Below, piece after piece: positions 46,225-54,985 of a stretch of DNA of 64,000 nucleotides. The notes under the pieces were generated by a model that saw nothing but the letters and a program-made list of their open reading frames with translations, did no database searches and was not told where the DNA came from. How positions within the stretch are numbered: position 1 is the stretch's first letter; every line of letters begins with the position of its first letter. This stretch comes from Oceanobacillus sp. FSL K6-2867 (GTDB lineage Bacteria > Bacillota > Bacilli > Bacillales > Amphibacillaceae), in the NCBI RefSeq assembly GCF_037963145.1, contig NZ_CP150144.1, forward strand, positions 2,542,001-2,606,000. The letters are read 5' to 3'. The position numbers were made by a program, and so were the translations under genes.

Positions 46225-47248
46225 AAAGGCTAAAACTTTGGAGCCGCTGAATCCAAATAAATCGACCGGATTATTCGGCGGAAAATCAAGTGGAATTTTA
46301 AACTGGAATGATATTGCTTATCCACATTGGTACAAAATGTATAAACGACTTGTGGGTAATTACTGGCAAGCAGATGAAGTAAATATGTCCAGTGATGTGA
46401 AGCAATTCCCGACATTAACAGAAGAAGAGCGCGACGCTTACTTGAAAATAATTGGATTGTTATCCACACTCGATGCGCCGCAAACAAGAACTGCACTCTT
46501 AATTTCGTTATACGCAACAGATCCTTCTGTACAATCGATTATGGCCGTGATTGCACAGCAGGAAGCAGTGCATAATGAGAGCTATTCGTATGTATTATCA
46601 TCTGTTGTTTCATTAGATGAACAAAATAAAGCATTCCAGCTCGGACGAGTTGATGAAGTGCTACTTAAAAGAAATGAAAACTTAACGAAGCAATACAATG
46701 AATTTGTGGAAGAACCAACAGTGGAAAACATATTAAAAACATTGGTATATACGTCACTACTTGAAGGTATGTTCTTCTATTCTGGTTTTGCATTCTTTTA
46801 CAATCTGGCACGTCAAAATAAAATGGTAGGTACATCAACGATGATTAGCTACATTAATCGTGATGAGCTGGAGCACGGACGCTTTATTGGAGAACTATTC
46901 CGTGCGACATTGGCAGAGAATCCAGATTACAATACGGCAGAATTTACGGATTGGGTTTATGATCATTTCCGTGAATCGGTTGATTTAGAGATTGAATGGT
47001 CAAACTATGTATTGGCAGAAGTAGAAGGTATTGATTTAGATGAAATGGCAGGATATATTAAATATCGTGCAAACAAAATGCTCCGCTTGATGGGCTTAAG
47101 TGAAATCTATCCACAACATGTTGATAACCCAATGAAGTGGATCCGTGCATATGTGGATAACTTTGATGGAACCAAAACAGATTTCTTTGAACAGAAATCA
47201 AGACAATATACGAAGACAAGTGACCTTAACGGATTTGATGATCTATAA
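46205..47248 (+). CDS. nrdF: Class I ribonucleotide reductase, beta (radical) subunit
   Basis: A 347-residue ferritin-like protein. All metal ligands can be placed: Asp in LSTLDAPQTR, Glu/His in AQQEAVHNESY with the radical Tyr in the same segment, Glu in SLLEGMFFYSGF, and Glu/His in NRDELEHG. It houses the di-metal tyrosyl radical cofactor. ATG 46205 is 9 nt after GGAG and overlaps the flavodoxin gene by 20 nt; a longer frame from 46139 is a read-through of that gene's sequence. Confidence 0.92.
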   Translation: MSRALLEKAKTLEPLNPNKSTGLFGGKSSGILNWNDIAYPHWYKMYKRLVGNYWQADEVNMSSDVKQFPTLTEEERDAYLKIIGLLSTLDAPQTRTALLISLYATDPSVQSIMAVIAQQEAVHNESYSYVLSSVVSLDEQNKAFQLGRVDEVLLKRNENLTKQYNEFVEEPTVENILKTLVYTSLLEGMFFYSGFAFFYNLARQNKMVGTSTMISYINRDELEHGRFIGELFRATLAENPDYNTAEFTDWVYDHFRESVDLEIEWSNYVLAEVEGIDLDEMAGYIKYRANKMLRLMGLSEIYPQHVDNPMKWIRAYVDNFDGTKTDFFEQKSRQYTKTSDLNGFDDL

Positions 47249-47281
47249 GTAAGAAGGCGCTATCATAGGCTTTCTGTGTTA

Positions 47282-47321
47282 AGCAAAAATCCCCTTTTAT
47301 AACCAAAAGGGGATTTTTGCT
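47282..47321. terminator. Bidirectional terminator between nrdF and the next gene
   Basis: A 17-bp perfect stem AGCAAAAATCCCCTTTT/AAAAGGGGATTTTTGCT with a 6-nt loop, serving converging genes. Confidence 0.9.
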
Positions 47322-47323
47322 GC

Positions 47324-48589
47324 CTATAGCTCATCCAATAAAATAATTTCTCCGCTAACACTATCCACACCATATCCACAGTCTGCTTTCCCGCATAAAA
47401 TGTAGCAGTTTTGTGCTTTGTCAAAAACATAGACAGGCGTGATTTCAATATGTTTAGCAAGCTTTTCAAACGCCTCTTCTTCAGAAAACTTAGGCTCATC
47501 TGCATGCTCAAAATGTTTAAACATATCCACAAGGGCTTGGTTATCCACATAGTTAAGCGCTTCGTAATTAGCACCGTCCATTAAAAGTTTAATCTTCCGG
47601 TCAATGACACGCGCATCTGGCTGTGTTGGCCGCAATTCTGCAATAATATATTTTTTTTCACGCCATAATGCGACAAGCTTCCAAGTACAGCTTGCCTGTG
47701 GATATTCGCGCTGCATGAAGTTTTGTACCGTTTTAATTGCTTGCTTTTGCTCGTCACCGGCCAGTGGGTCATTTTCTTTTGTTTGCTTTTTAGCAAATGC
47801 TTCTTCGACTGTGACCTCTTGTGAAAGATCAATGTCCTTTCTTGCCAAGGGCTCTTCGATTGCTTCATCCCATTGTAAAACAAGATCATGCTGTGTATAG
47901 GAGTCAGGACTTTCCACTTGTTCATATGAAATCGTCTTATCTCCATCATTTGTAACGAATATGGTTGTTATTCCATAAATTGCCTTCCATTTTTCCTCGT
48001 CTTCCAATGGAATCTCTAACAGTTTCGTCTGTACTTTTGCAATTGGATCAATTTTTTCCGATGTTAATGCAAATGGCTCCCAATTTAATTGATCCTCATT
48101 TGGAAAATAGCCGTCAATTGAAAATAACGTTAGTTTATCCACAGCATTGAATTCCATTTGGATTGATCCAGATGGAAATACGGGAATATTATCCACAGCT
48201 GCTTGGAAGAACAGTTCTTTATCCTCTTCATGCACTAATTTGAATTGTCTGCCAAACTCCAATCCGGTCTCTTGCTCGATCCATTCAATCGCTTGTTCAG
48301 TATTTCCGGCTTCCGGTAAATCAGTCTCAAGGTTGTTCTCACCCTCTACGAAGATAACCCGTCGGATTAACCTGGTGTGAATATCAATATCGATGCTAAC
48401 CGTTCCTGCAGGATTCAAATCTTCATCTGAAATAACAGCGTCATTTGGAAACCATTCCATATTTAAAACAAAAGATTCATCATTCTGGTCGACCTTCTCA
48501 CGAAAGATAGAATGCCTTTTTAAATAAAAAACTTCAAGCTTAAATTTATCAGCTGTGAAATCAATTATTTCTTGAATACGTTCGTCCAC
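47324..48589 (-). CDS. Conserved hypothetical protein, YcdB-like features
   Basis: A 421-residue, very acidic, soluble protein with no signal peptide or membrane segment. Two related halves seem present, each with a PepSY/YcdB-like pattern (QAIEWIEQETGLEFGRQFKLV and EEAFEKLAKHIEITPVYVFD). I do not recognise a catalytic motif. The start is GTG 48589 with GTGAGG 7 nt upstream. It converges with nrdF across a shared terminator. Function unknown. Confidence 0.7.
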   Translation of the reverse strand: MDERIQEIIDFTADKFKLEVFYLKRHSIFREKVDQNDESFVLNMEWFPNDAVISDEDLNPAGTVSIDIDIHTRLIRRVIFVEGENNLETDLPEAGNTEQAIEWIEQETGLEFGRQFKLVHEEDKELFFQAAVDNIPVFPSGSIQMEFNAVDKLTLFSIDGYFPNEDQLNWEPFALTSEKIDPIAKVQTKLLEIPLEDEEKWKAIYGITTIFVTNDGDKTISYEQVESPDSYTQHDLVLQWDEAIEEPLARKDIDLSQEVTVEEAFAKKQTKENDPLAGDEQKQAIKTVQNFMQREYPQASCTWKLVALWREKKYIIAELRPTQPDARVIDRKIKLLMDGANYEALNYVDNQALVDMFKHFEHADEPKFSEEEAFEKLAKHIEITPVYVFDKAQNCYILCGKADCGYGVDSVSGEIILLDEL

Positions 48590-48766
48590 GTGTAAAACCT
48601 CACTTTTTGTGTTTGCCTATAGTATAACATTCTGCGTGGGATATTATATCATGGGACCTTTGTTTGTGATACGGTAACAAGTAATCATGGTGTATGATTT
48701 TGGAATATTGCTCTTTACCTTCCCGTTGCGGAAGAGTTTATTATGAAAAAGAAGGGGGAGAGCTTC

Positions 48767-49789
48767 GTGCAAATCAAAGAAGTGGCAAAACAGTTAAATA
48801 CTACACCTCGGGCAATCCGTTTTTATGAAGAAAAAGGGCTAATCGCACCAAAAAAAGATGCCGAAAATGAGTATCGCTATTTTTCCGGGAAAGATATAGA
48901 GCGGTTAAGTATAATTCTAGCATTGCGGGAAATCGGCGTACCTGTAAAAGGGATTAGAAAGGCACTGGAAAATCCAGACTTGACAATTAAGGAATATTTG
49001 CATGCGCAGCGTACGGCGCTCGTTGTACAGTGGTTAGAAATCAAGGATATGATAGAAGCAATTGATCAGATGGTGGAAGGTTCAAATTGCAATATTTATG
49101 AGCTGGCACAGCAATTAAAGGAAATGAAAAATCTTCGAAAAGGCTGGGAGGATAAGTGGGATTTTAATAGCTGGGCAGAGGATTTTGACAGCCATATTAA
49201 GCGCGAGGGTCATGGCTTCAATGTCCATCAAGATTATGATGAGGCACTTAAAAGGATTGTGCAGACGATACAGCTGGATAAACATGCAATCTGTGCAGAT
49301 ATTGGAATTGGCACAGGAAACCTCGGAGCGAAATTTTCAGCAAAAGGAATCCATGTTATTGGGATTGACCAATCTGAGAAAATGCTAGAAATATGTAAAG
49401 AAAAGCATCCGGAGATTGAGGTGCACTATGGTCACTTTCTAGCGCTGCCTTTATTGGATCAGCAGGTAGATACTGTTATTTCAAGCTATGCATTACATCA
49501 CTTACCGGATTCGGAAAAGCTTTTAGCATTAACGGAAATAACGCGTGTGTTAAAACCAAATGGTCAAATTTGCATTGCAGATTTGATGTTCCTGGATAAG
49601 GCACATCGCAATGAGTTCATGAATAAACTTCGTGAGGAAGGAAATACCGAGGCACTCGAATCGATTGAGGATGAATTTTATGCAGATCGATCTTTATTAG
49701 TGAACTGGTTAGAAAAACATGGCTATGAAGTGAAAACCGTTATGTTTAATGATTTTTTGAGTATGATTTATGCGAAGAAAATTGACTGA
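48767..49789 (+). CDS. MerR-type HTH fused to a SAM-dependent methyltransferase
   Basis: A 340-residue two-domain protein. Residues 1-110 are a MerR winged helix (IKEVAKQLNTTPRAIRFYEEKGLI) and its dimer helix. Residues 145-340 are a class I methyltransferase: GTGNLGAKFSAKG is the SAM loop, GIDQSEKML the acidic motif II, and ISSYALHHLPDSEK the post-II motif. GTG 48767 is used because GGGGGAG lies about 6 nt upstream; an ATG 24 nt earlier precedes that site. The fusion suggests a regulator that is also, or senses through, a methyltransferase. Target and substrate are unknown. Confidence 0.85.
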   Translation: MQIKEVAKQLNTTPRAIRFYEEKGLIAPKKDAENEYRYFSGKDIERLSIILALREIGVPVKGIRKALENPDLTIKEYLHAQRTALVVQWLEIKDMIEAIDQMVEGSNCNIYELAQQLKEMKNLRKGWEDKWDFNSWAEDFDSHIKREGHGFNVHQDYDEALKRIVQTIQLDKHAICADIGIGTGNLGAKFSAKGIHVIGIDQSEKMLEICKEKHPEIEVHYGHFLALPLLDQQVDTVISSYALHHLPDSEKLLALTEITRVLKPNGQICIADLMFLDKAHRNEFMNKLREEGNTEALESIEDEFYADRSLLVNWLEKHGYEVKTVMFNDFLSMIYAKKID

Positions 49790-49921
49790 GGAAACTAGTA
49801 ATTTCAATTTTGCAGTCACTATTAATATGCTCACCCTTAAAAGCCGAATCAATTATTATGACTATTATTATTTTGAAAAGGGTAAAGAATAAGTAGTTTA
49901 CTTTTTTAAGGGGGCACATTA

Positions 49922-50359
49922 ATGAACAATCATATTGTTGGTATATACGATACGGAAGAACAAGCAGTGAAAGCTGTAGAACAATTAAAAAGCAAAGGCT
50001 ATACAATCGATAAAATATCAATTATAGCCCAAAATACAAATATGCTGAAAGAGTCGGCTGAAGAAATCAGTCCTTCCACTACGGATGGAGCTGTTGCTGG
50101 GGCAGCGGCTGGAGGAGCTATCGGGGTAACCGGGCTCTTTATCGGATTAAGTGCACTAGCAATTCCAGGAATCGGGCCAGTCATCGCTGCAGGGCCGATT
50201 ATAACTACACTTGGAGGTGCAGCAGCTGGTGCCGCTTCCGGTGCAGGTGGATTGAAACATGCTTTATTGGAAATAGGTGTCTCGAATGAAGAAGCAGAGC
50301 GCTACTCGAATGATGTGAAAGAGGGTAAAATCCTTGTGTTTTTACATCCTAAAGAGTGA
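49922..50359 (+). CDS. YflT-domain general stress protein
   Basis: A 145-residue protein. The N-terminus VGIYDTEEQAVKAVEQLKSKGY is the YflT/heat-induced stress domain and the centre is a glycine/alanine-rich hydrophobic segment (GAVAGAAAGGAIGVTGLFIG and beyond) that may insert in or attach to the membrane. B. subtilis relatives belong to the SigB general stress regulon; I could not find a convincing SigB promoter here. AAGGGGG precedes the ATG. Confidence 0.78.
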   Translation: MNNHIVGIYDTEEQAVKAVEQLKSKGYTIDKISIIAQNTNMLKESAEEISPSTTDGAVAGAAAGGAIGVTGLFIGLSALAIPGIGPVIAAGPIITTLGGAAAGAASGAGGLKHALLEIGVSNEEAERYSNDVKEGKILVFLHPKE

Positions 50360-50662
50360 TCAAAGCTTTATCTAAAATATTTTACCGGACAGGAGGTTTC
50401 ATAAATAATAAGTTTATAAAATAAAAGGGCATATTATGGATGGGAGGTGGCTTTTAAGCTGATAACCACCTCTCTTTATATGCGTATAACCTCAGTTAAA
50501 ATTATTGAAAATAAACAATACTTATTTTATGGTAGACTTTAAGTAAGTATTTTATAATAACCCATTAAGATTCGTAATATTATGTTGCTGCCTTAAGAAT
50601 ACTGTACTAAGGCTGTTAGTTAAATCTTGGGCTTATAAAAGGTAATTTAGGAGGGCTTATAC
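50360..50662. other. Intergenic region between the stress gene and the GNAT gene
   Basis: About 300 nt. It holds a terminator-like hairpin GGGAGGTGG/CCACCTCTC (50442-50474) and an AT-rich promoter side for the GNAT gene. An orphan AGGAGG at 50392 is not followed by a start codon. Confidence 0.6.
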
Positions 50663-51166
50663 TTGGTTGCAATTAAAAGCGCAGAAATAGAACATGTTCA
50701 AGGAATAGCACGCGTCTGCTGTGAGGGGTGTATGGATACATATAAAGGAATCAGGAGTCCGGAAAACATAGAAAGAAACAATCAACGTTTCTATAATCGT
50801 GAGCGTATATTGGGGGAAATAGGCGAAAGCGCTGGCTGGGATGGCTATATTGTAGCTCTTGATCAAAATGAAGTTGTAGGAGCAATTGGCGGAGGAATGC
50901 TGGATAATAAAGAAAGTGAAGTGTATGTACTATATTTGGACCCGAATAGGCGTGGGGAGGGAATAGGGACAAAGCTATTGGATTTTTTAACAGATATTCA
51001 GCGTAAGAAAGGCGCAAAGAAGCAGTGGGTTTCTGTGCAAAAAGGAAATATGAAAGGTATTCCATTCTATGAAAGAAGAGGGTTTCGTAAAGTTGCTGAA
51101 CAGCCAGCATATTCAAACGCGGGGAATGAGGATTATCTTTCATTAAGATATTTGCGCGAAATCTAA
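50663..51166 (+). CDS. GNAT-family N-acetyltransferase
   Basis: A 167-residue acetyltransferase. The CoA-binding loop RRGEGIGTKLL (near residue 104) follows the strand EVYVLYLDPN, and FYERRGFRKV closes the fold. The substrate is unknown. TTG 50663 is the start, 7 nt after GGAGGG. The SDR-like gene begins 25 nt after its stop, so the two probably form an operon. Confidence 0.82.
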   Translation: MVAIKSAEIEHVQGIARVCCEGCMDTYKGIRSPENIERNNQRFYNRERILGEIGESAGWDGYIVALDQNEVVGAIGGGMLDNKESEVYVLYLDPNRRGEGIGTKLLDFLTDIQRKKGAKKQWVSVQKGNMKGIPFYERRGFRKVAEQPAYSNAGNEDYLSLRYLREI

Positions 51167-51190
51167 ATGATACCGTGAGGAGAAAAATAA

Positions 51191-51739
51191 ATGAAACATG
51201 CTTTAGTAGTTGGAGGAACTGGAATGTTAGCAGACGTATCCATTTGGTTGCTCGATCAAGGCTATCATGTGTCAATCATTGCTAGAAATTCCGTGCGCCT
51301 GCATCAGCTTATGGAACGAACAAGCTTTAAAAATAAACTCACACCACTCCTTGTTGATTATAGAAATAGCGATGAATTACAACAGCAAGTCCATACGACA
51401 ATCGAGCAAAACGGGGAGATTAATTTAATAGTAGCCTGGATTCACGCCAAGGCTCCAGATGCACTTGAAGTCATAGCAAAAGAGGTATCAGCTCACACCG
51501 CTGATTTGGAATTATTCCATGTTTTAGGAAGCAGCAAAGACTTAAGTAAAACCAAACAAGAAGCAACTTTTACCAAAGATTCTACCTATTATCAAGTTCG
51601 CTTGGGCTTTGTAATAAAAAATAATTATTCCAGATGGCTAACAAACAAAGAAATTTCAAGTGGAGTAATTGAAGCTTTAAAGCAAAAAGATACGATACGA
51701 ACAATTGGCCAAATAGAGCCCTGGGAAAGACGACCCTAG
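51191..51739 (+). CDS. Short-chain dehydrogenase-like Rossmann protein
   Basis: A 182-residue protein beginning KHALVVGGTGMLADVSIWLL, with the nucleotide loop GGTGML, and NLIVAWIHAKAPDAL near residue 78. It is shorter than usual short-chain dehydrogenases and shows no clear YxxxK pair (a YYQVR is present), so it may bind NAD(P) without ordinary dehydrogenase activity. GTGAGGAG precedes the ATG. Confidence 0.7.
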   Translation: MKHALVVGGTGMLADVSIWLLDQGYHVSIIARNSVRLHQLMERTSFKNKLTPLLVDYRNSDELQQQVHTTIEQNGEINLIVAWIHAKAPDALEVIAKEVSAHTADLELFHVLGSSKDLSKTKQEATFTKDSTYYQVRLGFVIKNNYSRWLTNKEISSGVIEALKQKDTIRTIGQIEPWERRP

Positions 51740-51923
51740 AATGTAAAGCAAGCTTATGACCTTGGCAGAAATAGACAAAAAGAGCTAACATGCTCCATTA
51801 AAATTGAAACCTTTCTCTGAAAGATTGCGTATAAGTTAATATACAAAATAAGAGAGCGAAATAGATGATTTGTTCCTTTTAATTTGGTAAATATAAGTCG
51901 GGATATAATATTTTTTACATAAA

Positions 51924-52385
51924 GTGGCGAGGAAAGTGGTAATTAATTCCGCTGCAATTTCAGTCGCAACACTAATTCATGAGTTAATGATTGAGGCATT
52001 TATAGAATATAAGAATGAAATCCCTCCAACAAGTGCTTTAGATGAAACTGTTCAGTCAGTTTCAGACGCATTAGAAAAAGGAGAAAAAGCGCTAATCGCT
52101 TCTGAAGAAAATAAACCAGTTGGTATGGTGCGATTTCAATTAAAAAATGACTGATCAGTTATTCCAGAAAAACAAGGACAAGGCATAGCAAAAAAGATAT
52201 TAAAGTCTTTAGAGGATTATGCTAATAAAGTTGGGATATCTACAATTTTATGTAAAGTTCGTATGAGTGTACCAAAGAATATACAGTTATATAGTTCCAT
52301 AGGTTATGCTGTTTACGATGAAGATATTTTACATAAACCAAATGGGATAAATGTTAAAGTTGTTACAATGAAGAAAGGACCTTAG
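51924..52385 (+). pseudogene. GNAT acetyltransferase gene broken by an in-frame stop
   Basis: The first 76 codons (ATLIHELMIEAFIEYKNEIP ... KPVGMVRFQLKND) end in TGA at 52152-52154, and the same frame continues SVIPEKQGQGIAKKILKSLE to MKKGP and TAG 52383-52385. The two parts are the front and back of one GNAT domain; the short strand usually found between them is missing, so a small deletion created the stop. The N-terminus also lacks a good ribosome site. Probably inactive. Confidence 0.75.
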
Positions 52386-52555
52386 TCGCTCCATTATAGG
52401 GCACTATAATGGAATAACAACCAGTGCCATCTCGCAAAAAGGACTAATTTCATGAACAGCAATTACTTAAGGAATTAGATATTTATGTTAAAGTATAAGG
52501 AAGATAATTTAATAATAGATCATTTAAAAAACGAATAAGGGAAAGGGGATTAAAA

Positions 52556-53065
52556 ATGGAGGTCAAATATCCAATTGGGAAATTACAAGTTCCTAAAAAG
52601 GTAACATTGGAAAATATCCAAGAATGGCTAAAAGAAATTGAAACTTACACGATTCGATTAAGAGAAACTGTTGACTCATTAAGTGATGAGGAATTAAGCA
52701 GAACATATCGTGATGGCAGCTGGACAGTTCGCGAGCTTGTTCATCACATTGCTGATTCTCAGTTGAACATGTATCAACGTTTGAAGCTGGCTTTAACAGA
52801 TGATAATCCCACAGTGCCGAATTTTGACCAAGACCAGTGGGCTATTCTATCGGACACAACACTTCCTGTAGAGAGTTCTATTAAAATGTTGGAAGGTATT
52901 AATGAACGAATCGTATCTTTAGGAAATAGTTTAACTGAAGAGCAATTAGATTTAGCGTTTACTCATCAGAAAAACGGTAAAATAACAGTTGCAACAAAGA
53001 TTGCAAAATTAGCTTGGCACGAAGAGCACCACTTAGCCCATATAAAAATCGCGTTATCAGAATAA
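52556..53065 (+). CDS. yfiT: YfiT/DinB-fold putative metal hydrolase
   Basis: A 169-residue four-helix DinB-superfamily protein. The opening YPIGKLQVPKKVTLENIQEW and metal ligands in LVHHIADSQ (near residue 65) and WHEEHHLAHI (near residue 158) match B. subtilis YfiT, a metal-bound hydrolase-like protein related to bacillithiol S-transferases. Reaction and substrate are unproven. GAAAGGGG precedes the ATG. Confidence 0.87.
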   Translation: MEVKYPIGKLQVPKKVTLENIQEWLKEIETYTIRLRETVDSLSDEELSRTYRDGSWTVRELVHHIADSQLNMYQRLKLALTDDNPTVPNFDQDQWAILSDTTLPVESSIKMLEGINERIVSLGNSLTEEQLDLAFTHQKNGKITVATKIAKLAWHEEHHLAHIKIALSE

Positions 53066-53249
53066 TACAGTAACTATGAAAATGGCTTATGAACGGACTA
53101 TAAGCCATTTTAAAAATAATCGTTAAAAAACAATCATTTGGAAACATATGCAGGAAAATAATATACAAATAGATGTTGCTTGTAAGTTTTCCAGCTGGCA
53201 ATATTAAATATTGATAAAATACAAGATTAACCCGATGGAGGTGCACACC

Positions 53250-53501
53250 TTGAAAAAATATATTACTTTTGTGGTGAGTTTTCTTCTTGCGTATACATTG
53301 TTGCAAATTTTGTCTGGAATGCTGCTTACGTTCACTTATACACCCGACATTGCAGAAGCCTGGAATCAGAGTGGTATGCTAGCGCAGGAGACAATTATTA
53401 GCAGTGGTCAACCATCAATCTTACTATCATTAATAATTTCCTTGTTTGCTGCATCTGTTGCATATTTTATCGTAAATAAATTTAAGAAGATAAATCCATA
53501 G
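53250..53501 (+). CDS. Small two-helix membrane protein
   Basis: An 83-residue protein with two hydrophobic segments (YITFVVSFLLAYTLLQILSG and SILLSLIISLFAASVAYFIV) and a short polar loop. TTG 53250 is chosen because ATGGAGGTG lies about 7 nt upstream. I do not recognise a family. It has no close neighbour on the same strand. Confidence 0.6.
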   Translation: MKKYITFVVSFLLAYTLLQILSGMLLTFTYTPDIAEAWNQSGMLAQETIISSGQPSILLSLIISLFAASVAYFIVNKFKKINP

Positions 53502-53780
53502 TAGACAATAGGTAGTTATTCAGATGAGCTGCCTAATTTTTTACGTAATATATTCTGAAACTTCAAAATATGATTCTGGATGTGTACCAATGCCTAGAGA
53601 AAGGGAAAACATTTGGGTGAGGATATTAAACTGGAGGGCTTTTGGGAGAAAGGGCTTAAATTATGTATAGAAGATGTGGAGGAGTTTACTCGATTGGCGA
53701 AAGTAATCAAAAGGTAATCGTTTCACAGTTCTTAGGATTAAAGATCAGCAAGGGCTGCTGCACATATAGGAGGAATGATT
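53502..53780. other. Intergenic stretch with a possible 34-residue frame
   Basis: A TTG-started frame (53613-53717) with AAAGGG 7 nt upstream encodes a charged 34-residue peptide ending EFTRLAKVIKR. An overlapping ATG frame is equally short. Either may be chance. Confidence 0.25.
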
Positions 53781-54701
53781 ATGAAGGCTGTAAGGGTTTA
53801 TCATTATGATGCGTTTTGTAAAGAGCCGAATAAAGGAAACCCCGCAGGAGTTGTTTTAAACGGAGATGCATTAACAGATGCACAGATGCAGGAAATTGCG
53901 TTTAAAGTGGGATTTAATGAAACGGCATTTCCGGTTAAATCAGAGGCAGCGGATTTTAAAATACGTTTTTTTACGCCTGGCCATGAAATGAATTTGTGTG
54001 GGCACGCAACGATGGCAACGGTTTATGCATTAAAGACGAAGGGGCTATTAGGCGAAAAAACAGACTTAACCATTGAAACGAAGGCAGGAATTTTACCTAT
54101 TACGATTGACGATGATGCGAAGAAAGATATTAAGATAACAATGAACCAGGCACCACCACAGTTTAAAAGCTTCAAAGGATCAAAAGAAGCTTTAGCCAAA
54201 TCAATCGGATTGGAGACAAAGGATATAGATGATAAGTTACCAATTGCTTATGGCAGTACAGGTACATGGACCTTGTTAATACCAATAAAAGGTGTACATG
54301 TTTTTAAGAAAATGAAGCCAAATAATGAATTTTTTCCTGATATTTTAAAAGAGATGCCTAAGTCATCTGTACATCCCTTTTGTACAGAAACATATCATGC
54401 TGATGCTGATATGCATGCCAGACATTTCTCTTCACCATACTCAGGCACGATGGAAGACGCTGTAACTGGTACTGCATCTGGCGTGATGGGTGCATATTAT
54501 GCTGAATACATAAATGGAGGTTTTAAAGAGCCTCTAAGGCTTGTAGTGGAGCAGGGACATGAAATAGGCAGAGATGGGCGAGTGGAAGTACAGGTAGATA
54601 GGTATGGAAAGTCTTATACGATTAGAATTAATGGAAATGCAGTGTATGTAAATGACTTCGATATAGAAATAGAAAGCAGCCATGAAGTGAAAACTAGTTA
54701 G
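53781..54701 (+). CDS. PhzF-family isomerase
   Basis: A 306-residue protein of the diaminopimelate-epimerase-like PhzF family. [15 protein letters not shown] and the catalytic-Glu segment VGFNETAFP near residue 47, [19 protein letters not shown], and [16 protein letters not shown] are conserved. PhzF of phenazine makers isomerises DHHA; Bacillus relatives such as YfhB and YddE have unknown substrates, and no phenazine genes are near. ATG 53781 is 7 nt after AGGAGG; the ATG at 53775 is too close. Confidence 0.88.
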   Translation: MKAVRVYHYDAFCKEPNKGNPAGVVLNGDALTDAQMQEIAFKVGFNETAFPVKSEAADFKIRFFTPGHEMNLCGHATMATVYALKTKGLLGEKTDLTIETKAGILPITIDDDAKKDIKITMNQAPPQFKSFKGSKEALAKSIGLETKDIDDKLPIAYGSTGTWTLLIPIKGVHVFKKMKPNNEFFPDILKEMPKSSVHPFCTETYHADADMHARHFSSPYSGTMEDAVTGTASGVMGAYYAEYINGGFKEPLRLVVEQGHEIGRDGRVEVQVDRYGKSYTIRINGNAVYVNDFDIEIESSHEVKTS

Positions 54702-54730
54702 TGAAATTGAAAAAATGTCTCTGCCCAAAG

Positions 54731-54762
54731 CGCTCAGCAATTCAGCTGGGCGTTATCTTTTT
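54731..54762 (+). terminator. Terminator after the PhzF gene
   Basis: CGCTCAGC pairs with GCTGGGCG (one G-T), followed by TTATCTTTTT. Confidence 0.75.
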
Positions 54763-54985
54763 GATGCGGATTAATTTGAATTATTTATACGATGAACGTA
54801 ATAATCTGCCACAACTATTCCCAATAAAATACATAAATCGTCAAAATTTCATAGTCAATAATGAATACGCAGTAAAATTTTCCATAATTATGTAAAAAAT
54901 TAAGATTTTCTGCTAAAATAGACCAAGCTCTACAGTAGCAGGGGCATATTCTGTTGTATAATTATCTTTATAGGGGGAGGGGCAT

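Noticed and set aside
49790..49921. SigB promoter for the YflT-type stress gene
   Set aside because: GGGTAA is present near 49879 but no GTTT-type -35 lies at the correct distance.
53613..53717. A 34-codon TTG frame before the PhzF gene
   Set aside because: A moderate ribosome site only, no recognisable domain, and an overlapping alternative frame of similar length.
54701..54895. A 64-codon frame after the PhzF gene
   Set aside because: It runs through the terminator of the PhzF gene and has no ribosome site of its own.
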